Of a DNA stretch of 64,000 nucleotides, positions 25,799 through 34,383 are shown in pieces (within the stretch, counting starts at the first letter, position 1; the number at the start of each line of letters is the position of its first letter). The stretch comes from an uncultured Dyadobacter sp. (lineage in GTDB: Bacteria; Bacteroidota; Bacteroidia; Cytophagales; Spirosomataceae). The position numbers were made by a program, and so were the translations under genes. The notes beneath the pieces were generated by a model. The model was not told the DNA's origin. It searched no databases and worked only from the letters and a program-made list of their open reading frames with translations. Location: contig NZ_CAMLSE010000004.1 in the NCBI RefSeq assembly GCF_946482605.1, forward strand, positions 62,001 to 126,000, written 5' to 3'.

Positions 25799-27631
25799 AT
25801 GCAGAAAGAATTATCAGGAATGCTGGCCCTGTGCCTGGCTATGGGAACCGCAAATGCGCAGGACACGATCCGTTACACGGGCAAAACGCTCGTGAATGTC
25901 GATTACCATCACGGCCAGCTCAGTCCGGCCATCGGCGTGCATTCGTACCAGACATTGCGGGCCAACCGCACCGATCCGAGCAAGGATTCGGCCATTACCT
26001 GGACGTACAACCATGCGCCGATGCTCGCATATTGGAACGGCACATTTTATTTGAATTACCTCAGCGACCCCGTCGGAGAGCATATTCCGCCCGGACAAAC
26101 GCTTTTGCAAACCTCGAAAAACGGTAGGATCTGGACGAAGCCGGTGGCGATTTTTCCACCCTACAAAATTCCGGATGGTACCAAAAAGGACGGCCACCCG
26201 GGTGTCGCGAAAGACTTATACGCGGTAATGCACCAGCGAATGGGTTTCTATATCTCGAAAAGCAACCGCCTGCTCACGCTGGCCTATTTCGGGATGGTAC
26301 TCGATGCCAAAGACGATCCGAACGACGGCCACGGCATTGGCAGGGTAGTGCGGGAAATAAGAAAGGACGGCACTTACGGCCCGATCTATTTCATCAGGCA
26401 TAATGCGTCCTGGAAGCAGCCCTCCGACTACCCGATGTATACCGAAAGTAAAGACAAAGGTTTTGTGGAAGCCTGTGACGAACTGATGGGCAACAAGCTG
26501 GTCACCCAGCAATGGGTGGAGGAAGCCGACAGAAATGATCCGGTTATTAGTTTGAAAGGCGAATACAAAGCGTTCAGTTACTACCATTTGCCCGATGGCA
26601 GGGTGGTGGGGCTCTGGAAAAATGCATTGACCAGCATTAGCAAAAACGAAGGCAGAACCTGGCTGTACAATCCCAAACGCGCGCCGGGTTTTGTGAACAG
26701 CAATGCCAAGATCTGGGGCCAGAAAACGTCGGATGGTAAATATGCGACCGTTTATAACCCTTCGGAATTCCGCTGGCCGCTTGCGATTTCGGTGAGTGAG
26801 GATGGTTTGGAATACAAAAACCTGCTGCTCGTAAATGGGGAGATCACATCCATGCGCTACGGTGGCAACTATAAATCCTACGGCCCGCAATACGTGCGCG
26901 GTATTTCGGAAGGCGACGGCACGCCGCCGGACGGTAATCTCTGGGTGACTTACAGTATGAATAAGGAAGATATCTGGGTGTCGGAAATCCCGGTACCGGT
27001 GCGCAGCAAGGCCGAAAAACACGCTTCCGACCGTTTCGCGCAAATGCCGGAGGGTAAGGAGCTGGCCGAATGGAACATTTACAGTCCGTTGCAAGCTACG
27101 GCGGTTATTGGCAAAGGTTTAAGTGGTAAGGTGTTGATTATCAAAGATTCAGATCATTTCGATTACTCGCGTGCGGAGCGTGTGATCCCGCCGACAAAGC
27201 GGTTGATAGCTGAATTTTCCGTGACGCCAGGCCAGAGCAATACCGGCCTACTCGACATTGAATTGCTCGATGCAAAGGGTACGCCGGGCGTTCGTTTGTC
27301 TTTTGATTCAACCGGCGTGTTCCGGTTGAAAGCCGGTTATCGCAATAAAACGCTTTTGGAATACAAGAAAGGCCAGCGCTACGACATTAAGGTGCAGGCC
27401 AATACGGAGACACGCCTTTATAGCGTCGTTGTGAATGGAAAGCAGGTGGGTACCGGTGTGCTGTTCGCGCCGCTGGAAGCTGTGAGCCGCATTGCATTCC
27501 GCACCGGAGATACCCGGCGGTTTCCCGATGCCGATACGCCGACCGACCAGATGTACGACTTGCCAAACAGCGGCATGCAAGACCCGGAGGCCGTTTTTGA
27601 AATTGATTATCTCATTACCAAGCCATTATAA
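25799..27631 (+). CDS. Secreted BNR/beta-propeller protein with C-terminal jelly-roll-like domain
   Basis: The 610-residue protein has a short signal (GMLALCLAMGTANA). Residues 30-420 contain Asp-box-like repeats (TSKNGRIW, SKNEGRTW, SEDGLEY) and blade motifs (APMLAYWNGTFYLNYLSDP), a propeller of the sialidase-like type. Residues about 430-610 look like a concanavalin-like sandwich (FSVTPGQSNTGLLDIELLD, YDIKVQANTETRLYSVVVNG). It is tightly spaced between the GH140-type gene (4 bp) and the GH127 gene, so it probably acts on the same glycan, as hydrolase, lyase or binding protein. No precise family is recognised. Confidence 0.7.
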   Translation: MQKELSGMLALCLAMGTANAQDTIRYTGKTLVNVDYHHGQLSPAIGVHSYQTLRANRTDPSKDSAITWTYNHAPMLAYWNGTFYLNYLSDPVGEHIPPGQTLLQTSKNGRIWTKPVAIFPPYKIPDGTKKDGHPGVAKDLYAVMHQRMGFYISKSNRLLTLAYFGMVLDAKDDPNDGHGIGRVVREIRKDGTYGPIYFIRHNASWKQPSDYPMYTESKDKGFVEACDELMGNKLVTQQWVEEADRNDPVISLKGEYKAFSYYHLPDGRVVGLWKNALTSISKNEGRTWLYNPKRAPGFVNSNAKIWGQKTSDGKYATVYNPSEFRWPLAISVSEDGLEYKNLLLVNGEITSMRYGGNYKSYGPQYVRGISEGDGTPPDGNLWVTYSMNKEDIWVSEIPVPVRSKAEKHASDRFAQMPEGKELAEWNIYSPLQATAVIGKGLSGKVLIIKDSDHFDYSRAERVIPPTKRLIAEFSVTPGQSNTGLLDIELLDAKGTPGVRLSFDSTGVFRLKAGYRNKTLLEYKKGQRYDIKVQANTETRLYSVVVNGKQVGTGVLFAPLEAVSRIAFRTGDTRRFPDADTPTDQMYDLPNSGMQDPEAVFEIDYLITKPL

Positions 27632-27672
27632 TGCAGGCTTTTGCTAAAAACGTGCGGCCGATTTTTGAAAAT

Positions 27673-29694
27673 ATGAAAACAACCAAGACAATCATAGCAC
27701 TCTCACTGGGGCTGGGCCTTCATGCATTTGCGCAGGAGAAAGCGCTCGTCAATACGTCTCAGAGTAAATTCGTGAAACTTCACGGCGCGGACATGACGGC
27801 CGTTCAATGGACGCAGGGCTTCTGGGCCGACCGCTTCAAAGTGTGCCGGGAAACCATGGTTCCGCAGCTCTGGAAAACCTATACCGACCCGAACCTGAGC
27901 CATTCATTCCGCAACTTCGAGATCGCAGCCGGACTGGAACCGGGGAATTTCAAAGGACCGTCTTTTCATGATGGGGACTTTTACAAAACCTTTGAAGCAG
28001 TAGCTAGCTTGTATGCCGCTACCAAAGACCCGAAACTGGATGAGCTGATGGACAAAACCATCGCCGTGATCGCCAAGGCGCAGCGCAAGGACGGCTATAT
28101 TTATACCAAAGCCATCATCGAACAGAAGCAGCAGGGCGAGGGTAAAATGTTTGCAGATCGTCTCAGTTTCGAAGCCTATAATTTCGGGCACTTGATGACC
28201 GCGGCCTGCGTGCATTACCGGGCTACCGGCAAAGCGAGCCTGCTGGATGTTGCCAAAAAAGCGGCTGATTTTCTCATAACCTTTTATAATGCGGCTACGC
28301 CAGAGCAAAGCCGCAATGCTATCTGTCCGGCACATTACATGGGTCTGTCGGAGCTGTACCGCACCACGCACGACGAAAAATACTTGACGCTCGTCAAGCA
28401 CCTGATCGCTATTAAAGGCGCAACCGAAGGTACCGATGACAACCAGGATCGCATTCCGTTTTTGAAGCAAACCAAGGTAATGGGCCACGCCGTGCGCGCC
28501 AACTACCTGTATGCGGGTGTGGCGGACGTATACGCGGAGACAGGTGACGAGGCGTTGCTCGCGCAGCTGCACACGATGTGGGACGACGTCACGCAGCATA
28601 AAATGTATGTAACCGGCGGCTGCGGCTCACTATATGACGGCGTTTCGCCCGACGGCACTTCCTACAAACCCGATGAGGTTCAGAAAATACACCAGGCCTA
28701 CGGTCGCGACTACCAGCTGCCCAACTTCACCGCACACAACGAGACCTGCGCCAATATTGGCAATGTGCTCTGGAACTGGCGGATGTTGCAGATCACCGGG
28801 GATGCGAAATATGCCGACATTGTGGAGCTTGCATTGTACAACAGCGTCCTGTCGGGGATCAATCTGAAAGGGGATAAGTTTTTGTATACCAATCCATTGG
28901 CCTATTCCGACGCATTGCCATTCAGGCAGCGCTGGGAAAAGGACCGGCAAGCTTACATTTCCAAGTCCAACTGCTGCCCGCCCAATACCGTACGCACGGT
29001 AGCCGAAGTGGGCCAGTATGCTTATAGTCTTTCCGATGCGGGAGTGTTCTTCAACTTGTATGGTGGTAATAAATTCCAAACAGCGGTGAAAGGCGGTCAG
29101 CTGCGCTTGACACAAGCCACTGACTATCCATGGAATGGTAAAATCTCCATCACGCTGGAAGAAGCGCCGAAGGGTGCATTATCGCTCTTTTTCCGCATTC
29201 CGGGTTGGTGCAGTAATGCGGGTTTAATGGTGAATGGTAAAAAGGAGTCGACAGAGCTCGCTTCGGGTAGCTATACCGAAGTGAAAAGAGCCTGGAAAGC
29301 AGGCGATCAAATTCAGTTGACGCTCGATATGCCGGTCAAGTTGATCGAATCCAATCCCCTTGTTGAAGAAACCCGGAACCAGGTAGCTGTGAAGCGCGGC
29401 CCGGTGGTTTACTGTGTAGAATCCATTGATTTGCCGAAAGGCAAAACCATTTTCGACGTAGCCGTAGCGGCTAAGAATAACTTCAAACCAGCGTTATTGA
29501 CAATCGAGAATAGCCCAGTAATGAGTTTACAGGGTGACGCGGTACTGGTCGATAATTCGGATTGGAGCAAAAAACTGTATCGGGAAGTTTCGACGGAAGC
29601 GCCGAAAACCATTCCGGTACGGTTAGTGCCATACTACGCCTGGGGAAACCGGGGGCATGGGGATATGTCGGTGTGGCTGCCGTTAGTGCGGTGA
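27673..29694 (+). CDS. GH127-family glycoside hydrolase (beta-L-arabinofuranosidase-like)
   Basis: I place the start at 27673, which gives a proper signal peptide (MKTTKTIIALSLGLGLHAFA); the frame opens at 27631 with a non-signal extension. The 673-residue mature-type sequence has the alpha/alpha barrel of GH127 (DUF1680) with the metal/nucleophile set Glu357-Thr-Cys359 (NETCANIGNVLWNWRM) and Cys434-Cys435 (CCPPNTVR). In the family a Zn-bound Cys is the nucleophile. Members remove beta-L-arabinofuranose; in rhamnogalacturonan-II degradation a GH127 enzyme acts on aceric acid. Either would fit a pectin side-chain locus. It is the last gene of the SusC 2 block. Confidence 0.9.
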   Translation: MKTTKTIIALSLGLGLHAFAQEKALVNTSQSKFVKLHGADMTAVQWTQGFWADRFKVCRETMVPQLWKTYTDPNLSHSFRNFEIAAGLEPGNFKGPSFHDGDFYKTFEAVASLYAATKDPKLDELMDKTIAVIAKAQRKDGYIYTKAIIEQKQQGEGKMFADRLSFEAYNFGHLMTAACVHYRATGKASLLDVAKKAADFLITFYNAATPEQSRNAICPAHYMGLSELYRTTHDEKYLTLVKHLIAIKGATEGTDDNQDRIPFLKQTKVMGHAVRANYLYAGVADVYAETGDEALLAQLHTMWDDVTQHKMYVTGGCGSLYDGVSPDGTSYKPDEVQKIHQAYGRDYQLPNFTAHNETCANIGNVLWNWRMLQITGDAKYADIVELALYNSVLSGINLKGDKFLYTNPLAYSDALPFRQRWEKDRQAYISKSNCCPPNTVRTVAEVGQYAYSLSDAGVFFNLYGGNKFQTAVKGGQLRLTQATDYPWNGKISITLEEAPKGALSLFFRIPGWCSNAGLMVNGKKESTELASGSYTEVKRAWKAGDQIQLTLDMPVKLIESNPLVEETRNQVAVKRGPVVYCVESIDLPKGKTIFDVAVAAKNNFKPALLTIENSPVMSLQGDAVLVDNSDWSKKLYREVSTEAPKTIPVRLVPYYAWGNRGHGDMSVWLPLVR

Positions 29695-30045
29695 AGTGGC
29701 GGACCATCGGAGGTTGCATTTGATTTGTTGTCGCGTACCTACGGCACTTTCTGAATGCGGGTTATCCGTTTTCTGCTACCAATATTCCATCCCTGACGGG
29801 ATTTTGGTGAATGAAAGTCCCGTCAGGGACGCAACCTTGGTGGGAATTTAACGATGTCTACGAAGGTGGCACCTATGGAGCCTGGGGGTTGATTTGGATC
29901 TTGGGTTGTTCCATAAGCAGGTAGCCGCTCCGCGGCTGAGGCGCTTATTGAGAATGAGCGGCCGTTTTGTGTATGTCTTTATGCCGAGAGAAGGTGATCA
30001 CTCTGCGACCGGCCCGTTGCGTTATGATTGGGCGGTGACATCCGT
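29695..30045. repeat. Gene-free spacer with hairpin of the CCCGTCAGGGA repeat family
   Basis: A perfect 12-bp inverted repeat TCCCTGACGGGA (29790-29801) and its complement (29818-29829) has a 16-base loop. The same word recurs in the spacer at 51084-51215. Further on are GGTGGCACCTATGGAGC and GTAGCCGCTCCGCGGCTGA, low-information spacer words. I see no convincing gene; a 65-codon frame at 29894 runs through the repeat words. Confidence 0.65.
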
Positions 30046-30420
30046 TTATGCATTATCGAGCAAAACGCCGGGATCGATGCCTAGTTTGTGATACACAGCT
30101 TTTAGAAATGGTACATCCGGTTCGCGTTTGCCATTTAGGATTTCGGAGAGTTTTGCCTTTCCCAATCCTAATAAATCTGCCAGACCGGCAGTTGAAAGAT
30201 TGAGTTCAAAGCGCTTCTGTTCCACCATTTCGGGAACAGTTAAAGGTGGAAATGGAAAGTGAATTTCTTCATATTTCTCCGCAGCGATCGCCATAGCTCG
30301 CAGCTTGTTTGTCTCATCTTCGGTTAGATTACCCTCGCCACGGGTCATCAACTCGTGAATTTCATCCATCGCGGAATCATATTCCGGTTCTGTGTTGTAA
30401 ATGATCTGATCGTTTTCCAT
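30046..30420 (-). CDS. higA: HigA-type antitoxin with C-terminal XRE helix-turn-helix
   Basis: The 124-residue protein has an acidic N-terminus and a helix-turn-helix at about residues 72-112 (NLSTAGLADLLGLGKAKLSEILNGKREP). This is the usual layout of HigA antitoxins that lie downstream of HigB. It begins 2 bp after the toxin gene. It would bind the toxin and repress the shared promoter. Confidence 0.85.
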   Translation of the reverse strand: MENDQIIYNTEPEYDSAMDEIHELMTRGEGNLTEDETNKLRAMAIAAEKYEEIHFPFPPLTVPEMVEQKRFELNLSTAGLADLLGLGKAKLSEILNGKREPDVPFLKAVYHKLGIDPGVLLDNA

Positions 30421-30422
30421 AA

Positions 30423-30728
30423 CTATCGTACGTATTTGACAACGGAAGCGTCTATTTTATCATATTCTGAATGAGTCCCCAAAAATACAATATAAAGTGT
30501 TCGTACAGGGAAATGGATTACGGTAATTAGCCGATGCTCGTTTCCGGCGATGTTAAAAACAAATCTTTGATTGCCAACGTAATCCGCTGAATTAAAGAAT
30601 TGTTTTATATCGTTTGGGCAAGACCAATCGGCTTTTCTAACTATGTCATACCATTGAACGAGTGATCTACGAGTGTTAGGGTACTTTGAAACATAGCGAT
30701 TTAGGATTGATCTGCTAAGTATGACCAT
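30423..30728 (-). CDS. higB: HigB-type mRNA interferase toxin
   Basis: The 101-residue protein has HigB features: SLVQWYDIVRKADWSCPNDIKQFF near residue 22, then FNIAGNEHRLITVIHFPVRTLYIVFLGTHSEYDKID, the RelE-like core with the conserved H-x-x-YDKI end. HigB cleaves mRNA on the ribosome. The toxin-first order with the XRE antitoxin 2 bp downstream is typical of HigBA. Confidence 0.88.
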   Translation of the reverse strand: MVILSRSILNRYVSKYPNTRRSLVQWYDIVRKADWSCPNDIKQFFNSADYVGNQRFVFNIAGNEHRLITVIHFPVRTLYIVFLGTHSEYDKIDASVVKYVR

Positions 30729-30831
30729 CGTTGGCAGGATGAAGTGCGTAAGTCAGCAATATCCGGTGTGCAATGTCACAATCAGAAATCCGGTACCCTA
30801 ACTGCCGTGATCGACTATCCTGCGGTTTATC

Positions 30832-31638
30832 CTACAACTCCCGCACCCAAATATTCCGGAAACTCACCCGGCTTCCATGCTCCTGCAACTGCAATGGCAG
30901 CTTTGAGTCGTGGTAGTGATATTTAGGATAACCCTGATAAACCATCGGTCCCTTTAATTCCACATGGTTTAAAATCAATACATTATTATGGAATACCGTC
31001 ATGTAGGCCGGCTTTTCTAACGTTTTGTCCGCTTTGAAAACCGGTGCTTCGAAAACCACGTCGTAGGTCTGCCAGGTTTGAGGTTTTCGGGCTGCATTCA
31101 CCAGCGGAGCGTGCTGTTTATAAACGCTGCCGGCCTGGCCATTGTAGTAAATCCGCGTGTTGTAGTTCCAGGATTCATAGATCTGCAATTCATATAACCC
31201 CATGATGAGGACGCCGCTGTTGCCGCGATTGAAATCCTTGTCTTCGGACGGATCGGGCGTGCGCCATTCAAGGTGGAGCTGCATGTTCCCGAACTTCTGT
31301 TTGGTCCGGATGTCTGTGGTTTTGGGAACAATGGTAAGTGCTTCGTTATCCGGTTTCCACTTTACGGACGAGCCGTCGGCGTGTTCCCATTTGCTGAGGT
31401 CGGGTTGGCCGCCGTAGAGCAGAAAAGCATCCGATGGTGGCAGCGCATATGTGTCGCCGGGAACCACGAGCGGCGGTTTGAGAGACCAGTCTTCCGTCGC
31501 AGAGGGCGGCGGTAACTTTTCTCCATTTTTTTCTGACTGGGCATGCGCCAAAGCGCTGACGCATAATGTGAGTAACCCTACGAACAAGTTTTTCGCGGCA
31601 GGTATGCGATATAAGGCAGAGAATTGAAAATCAACCAT
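30832..31638 (-). CDS. Secreted DUF1080 (3-keto-disaccharide hydrolase-like) protein
   Basis: The start at 31638 leads to a signal region ending LTLCVSALAHA; a frame from 31677 only adds 13 residues. The 268-residue product carries DUF1080: LLYGGQPDLSKWEHADG, GNMQLHLEWRTP, NRGNSGVLIMGLYELQIYES, GQAGSVYKQ and LPLQLQEHGSRVSFRNIWVREL. DUF1080 is a concanavalin-like sandwich found in extracellular enzymes, some of which act on 3-keto-glycosides. The gene diverges from the DeoR regulator, and an AAATAGAATA motif lies in the shared spacer facing this gene. Confidence 0.88.
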   Translation of the reverse strand: MVDFQFSALYRIPAAKNLFVGLLTLCVSALAHAQSEKNGEKLPPPSATEDWSLKPPLVVPGDTYALPPSDAFLLYGGQPDLSKWEHADGSSVKWKPDNEALTIVPKTTDIRTKQKFGNMQLHLEWRTPDPSEDKDFNRGNSGVLIMGLYELQIYESWNYNTRIYYNGQAGSVYKQHAPLVNAARKPQTWQTYDVVFEAPVFKADKTLEKPAYMTVFHNNVLILNHVELKGPMVYQGYPKYHYHDSKLPLQLQEHGSRVSFRNIWVREL

Positions 31639-31753
31639 AAGTGAGTCTGTTGTTGATATACAAAGAAATAATAGCACAATAACTCACTATTATTTTCAAT
31701 TTTCTATTTTTATTTTCTTTTATTTACGTAAATTTGCTTTTGATAAGTTTAGG

Positions 31754-31775
31754 TATTCTATTTGAGCTGAGAATA
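31754..31775. promoter_or_regulatory. Candidate operator between DUF1080 and DeoR genes
   Basis: TATTCT (31754-31759) and AGAATA (31770-31775) form a perfect six-base inverted repeat with a ten-base gap. The left half extends to TATTCTATTT, complement of the AAATAGAATA seen in three other promoter regions. It lies in the 212-bp divergent spacer, so autoregulation by the DeoR protein is likely. Confidence 0.6.
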
Positions 31776-31850
31776 GGTTTAATTTTTGTCGGTATGTGAC
31801 GAATTGTTTCTTTTCCATCTATTTTTAGGTAAAAAACAAAAGTTAAAGCA

Positions 31851-32618
31851 ATGCTGGCAAATCAGAGAAGGGAAAAAATACTTGAATTATTGAAGGAGGA
31901 CGGCTCGGCCAAGGTGATCGATCTGGCCAGGCTCTTTAAAGTGACCGAGGTGACGATCCGGCAGGATCTCGACAAGCTTGAAAAAGACGGCCTGGTGATC
32001 AAGGAGCACGGAGGGGCGTTTCTAAAAAATGTGGAAGACCAGGTCCGTAATTTTTCGCTGGCCAACCAGGAAAACCTCGATAAAAAGGAGTTGATCGCCG
32101 CTAAATGTCTGGAATTTATTTCCAATGGCGATACGATCATTCTGGATTCCGGATCGACGACCACGGAGATTGCCAAGAAGCTGCGGGGCAGCAACAAGCA
32201 CCTGACGGTCATTACCAATGCACTGAATATTGCATTGATACTGGGCGCGGAAACAGGGATAGAAGTGATCATGACGGGGGGAGAATTCAAGCCGCCGACC
32301 TTATCGCTGACAGGGCAGAAGGCAGCGGATTTTTTCAAAGGCCTGAATGTCCAGAAACTGTTTCTCGCTACGGCGGGGTTGTCGCTGAAGGCGGGGCTTA
32401 CCTACCCGAGTATCAGTGACCTGGTGGTGAAAAAGGCAATGATCGATGCGGCAGACACAACCTATCTCGTTGCGGATTCGACCAAAGTAGGCAAAAGTGC
32501 TTTCGCAAGCCTCGGTGCTCTCTCGCTGATCGATTACATCATTACAGATGCCGGCATCGAGGAGAAGCATCAGCAACTTTTTCATGACAATGAGATTGAA
32601 CTGATCATCGCGGAATGA
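31851..32618 (+). CDS. DeoR/GlpR-family transcriptional regulator
   Basis: The 255-residue protein has the DeoR N-terminal winged helix-turn-helix (residues 5-57, QRREKILELL, then VTEVTIRQDLDKLEKDGLVIKEHGGA) and the C-terminal sugar-phosphate sensor domain of the ISOCOT fold (about 75-232), with DTIILDSGSTTTEIA, VITNAL and VADSTKVGKSAF. DeoR proteins usually repress sugar catabolic genes and release DNA when a phosphorylated sugar binds. It is the first of a run of same-strand genes for an isomerase, split transketolase and ABC importer. The dyad at 31754-31775 is its probable binding site. A phosphorylated pathway sugar is the likely ligand (inference). Confidence 0.92.
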   Translation: MLANQRREKILELLKEDGSAKVIDLARLFKVTEVTIRQDLDKLEKDGLVIKEHGGAFLKNVEDQVRNFSLANQENLDKKELIAAKCLEFISNGDTIILDSGSTTTEIAKKLRGSNKHLTVITNALNIALILGAETGIEVIMTGGEFKPPTLSLTGQKAADFFKGLNVQKLFLATAGLSLKAGLTYPSISDLVVKKAMIDAADTTYLVADSTKVGKSAFASLGALSLIDYIITDAGIEEKHQQLFHDNEIELIIAE

Positions 32619-32636
32619 GCCAATCTTGAATGAGCC

Positions 32637-32854
32637 GCCGTGGAACGGTGAATGACTGAATGAGTGAATGAGTGAATGAGTGACCGGGTCGCCGATGCGA
32701 TGAATGAATGAGTGAATGACTGAATGACCGAATGAGTGACCGGGTTGCCGGTGCGGTGACCGAATAACGAAGGCTTACAGCCTAATGCGCAAAGCCAAAA
32801 AACCATCAACTGAAAGCCGACGGCCGATAGCCGACTGCCGACAGCCATCAAACC
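32637..32854 (+). repeat. Word-repeat spacer between DeoR and the isomerase
   Basis: The spacer has GAATGAGTGAATGA-type eight-base words (about 32650-32740), two copies of a GACCGGGT(C/T)GCCG(A/G)TGCG word, and then GCCGATAGCCGACTGCCGACAGCC (about 32824-32847). The same words appear at 50926-51440, 62779-63012 and 40868-41024. No promoter box was recognised, consistent with one transcript. Confidence 0.75.
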
Positions 32855-34321
32855 ATGAACATGAAAAGTATCGGAGTCATTATTGGTAACAGGGATTTCT
32901 TTCCGGACCGGCTGGTGGCCGAGGCGCGGGTAGAGATCGTTGATTTACTTAGAAAATTAAGTATCAATGGGATCATGCTCGATACCGAAGCTACGAAGCT
33001 TGGAGGCGTCGAGACATTCCAGGATGCGCAGAAATGTGCGGCATTGTTCCGGGCGCACCGGGATGAGATCATCGGCGTGCTGGTGGTACTGCCCAATTTC
33101 GGCGACGAACGTGGCATTGCCGAGACATTGAAACTGGCAGATCTGAATGTGCCGATACTCGTGCAGGGATATCCCGATGATCTGGACAAGCTGGATGTGG
33201 CCCGCCGCCGCGATTCGTGGTGCGGCAAGATCTCGGCCTGTAACAACCTCTATCAATACGGCATTAAATACACGCTTACTACGAAACACGTGGTGCATCC
33301 GAGTGATCCGTCTTTTATAAAAGACCTCACCGATTTCGTCGCAGTTTGCCGCGTCACCAAAGGTTTACGCAATGTCCGTATCGGTGCCATCGGCGCACGT
33401 CCGGGCGGATTCAATACGGTGCGTTACAGCGAGAAAATATTGCAGCGCAACGGCATTTCCGTCGTCACAGTCGATTTATCGGAGATTCTGGGTAATGCAA
33501 ACAAACTGACGGCCCATGATTCGAAAGTGAAAGAACGTTTGGATAAAATCACTTCCTACGCCGCACGTGGCCGCACGCCGGACGAGGCATTGATCCAGAT
33601 GGCGAAGCTGGACGTGGTTTTAGGAGATTTTATTGAAGCTAATGCTTTGGACGCCACGGCAATACAATGCTGGACGTCGGTGCAGCAGAATTACGGCTGC
33701 AATGTGTGCACCAGCATGAGCATCATGAGCGAAAACATGATGCCGAGCGGGTGCGAAGTGGATGTGACGGGCACATTAAGTATGTATGCATTACAGCTTG
33801 CTTCGGGCTCGCCAAGCGCGCTGGTGGATTGGAACAACAACTACGCCAACGACGATAATAAATGCGTGCTGTTCCATTGCGGTAACTGGGCAAAATCGTT
33901 TTTGCCGGACATCGAAATCAGTACGGCTCCGATCCTCGGGACATCGGTGGGAGAGCAAAACACCTGGGGAGCATTGGCCGGGCGCACACCTGCGTCGCCG
34001 CTTACCTTCGGGCGTATCAGCACCGACGACCCGCGCGGGATCATGAAGGCGTACATAGGCGAGGGGCGGCTTACGGACGATAGTCTGAAAACGTTCGGAA
34101 ACCGTGCCGTTGCCGAGATCCCGAACCTGCAAAATCTGATGCATTACATCTGCCGCAATGGTTTTGAACACCATGTGGTGATGAATGCGTCCAAAACAGC
34201 CGGAATATTGAAAGAGGCGCTGGAGAATTATATGGGTTGGGAAGTGCAACTGTTCGATGAACCTGTAAATCAATCCTATCCTACCAGGATGCCTGATCGC
34301 GAGCTCGTGTCGCAAAACTGA
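32855..34321 (+). CDS. L-fucose/L-arabinose isomerase-family protein, candidate sugar isomerase of the apiose route
   Basis: The 488-residue cytoplasmic protein resembles the L-fucose isomerase family: IGVIIGNRDFFPD, the N-terminal Rossmann part with VLVVLPNFGDERGIAE and VPILVQGYPDD, RIGAIGARPGGFNTVRYSEK near 175, and a C-terminal part with CWTSVQQNYGCNVCTSMSIMSE and CEVDVTGTLSMYALQLA, where Glu, Asp and His bind Mn in known isomerases. The second Met (32861) is an alternative start. It precedes the split transketolase by 62 bp. An aldose-to-ketose step ahead of an FGGY kinase and transketolase would be D-apiose to D-apulose; this function is inferred from neighbours, not from a family assignment. 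Confidence 0.8.
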   Translation: MNMKSIGVIIGNRDFFPDRLVAEARVEIVDLLRKLSINGIMLDTEATKLGGVETFQDAQKCAALFRAHRDEIIGVLVVLPNFGDERGIAETLKLADLNVPILVQGYPDDLDKLDVARRRDSWCGKISACNNLYQYGIKYTLTTKHVVHPSDPSFIKDLTDFVAVCRVTKGLRNVRIGAIGARPGGFNTVRYSEKILQRNGISVVTVDLSEILGNANKLTAHDSKVKERLDKITSYAARGRTPDEALIQMAKLDVVLGDFIEANALDATAIQCWTSVQQNYGCNVCTSMSIMSENMMPSGCEVDVTGTLSMYALQLASGSPSALVDWNNNYANDDNKCVLFHCGNWAKSFLPDIEISTAPILGTSVGEQNTWGALAGRTPASPLTFGRISTDDPRGIMKAYIGEGRLTDDSLKTFGNRAVAEIPNLQNLMHYICRNGFEHHVVMNASKTAGILKEALENYMGWEVQLFDEPVNQSYPTRMPDRELVSQN

Positions 34322-34383
34322 CCCTAAACTATCAGAATCATTTACCCATACCGGAAGCGATTACCGGACTAATGCTAAGAGTC

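Noticed and set aside
29894..30091. A 65-codon frame in the spacer before HigBA.
   Set aside because: It runs through spacer repeat words and into the antisense of higA, with no recognisable protein features.
30046..30728. An insertion sequence or integron carrying the HigBA pair.
   Set aside because: No transposase, attachment site or clear terminal inverted repeats were seen around it.
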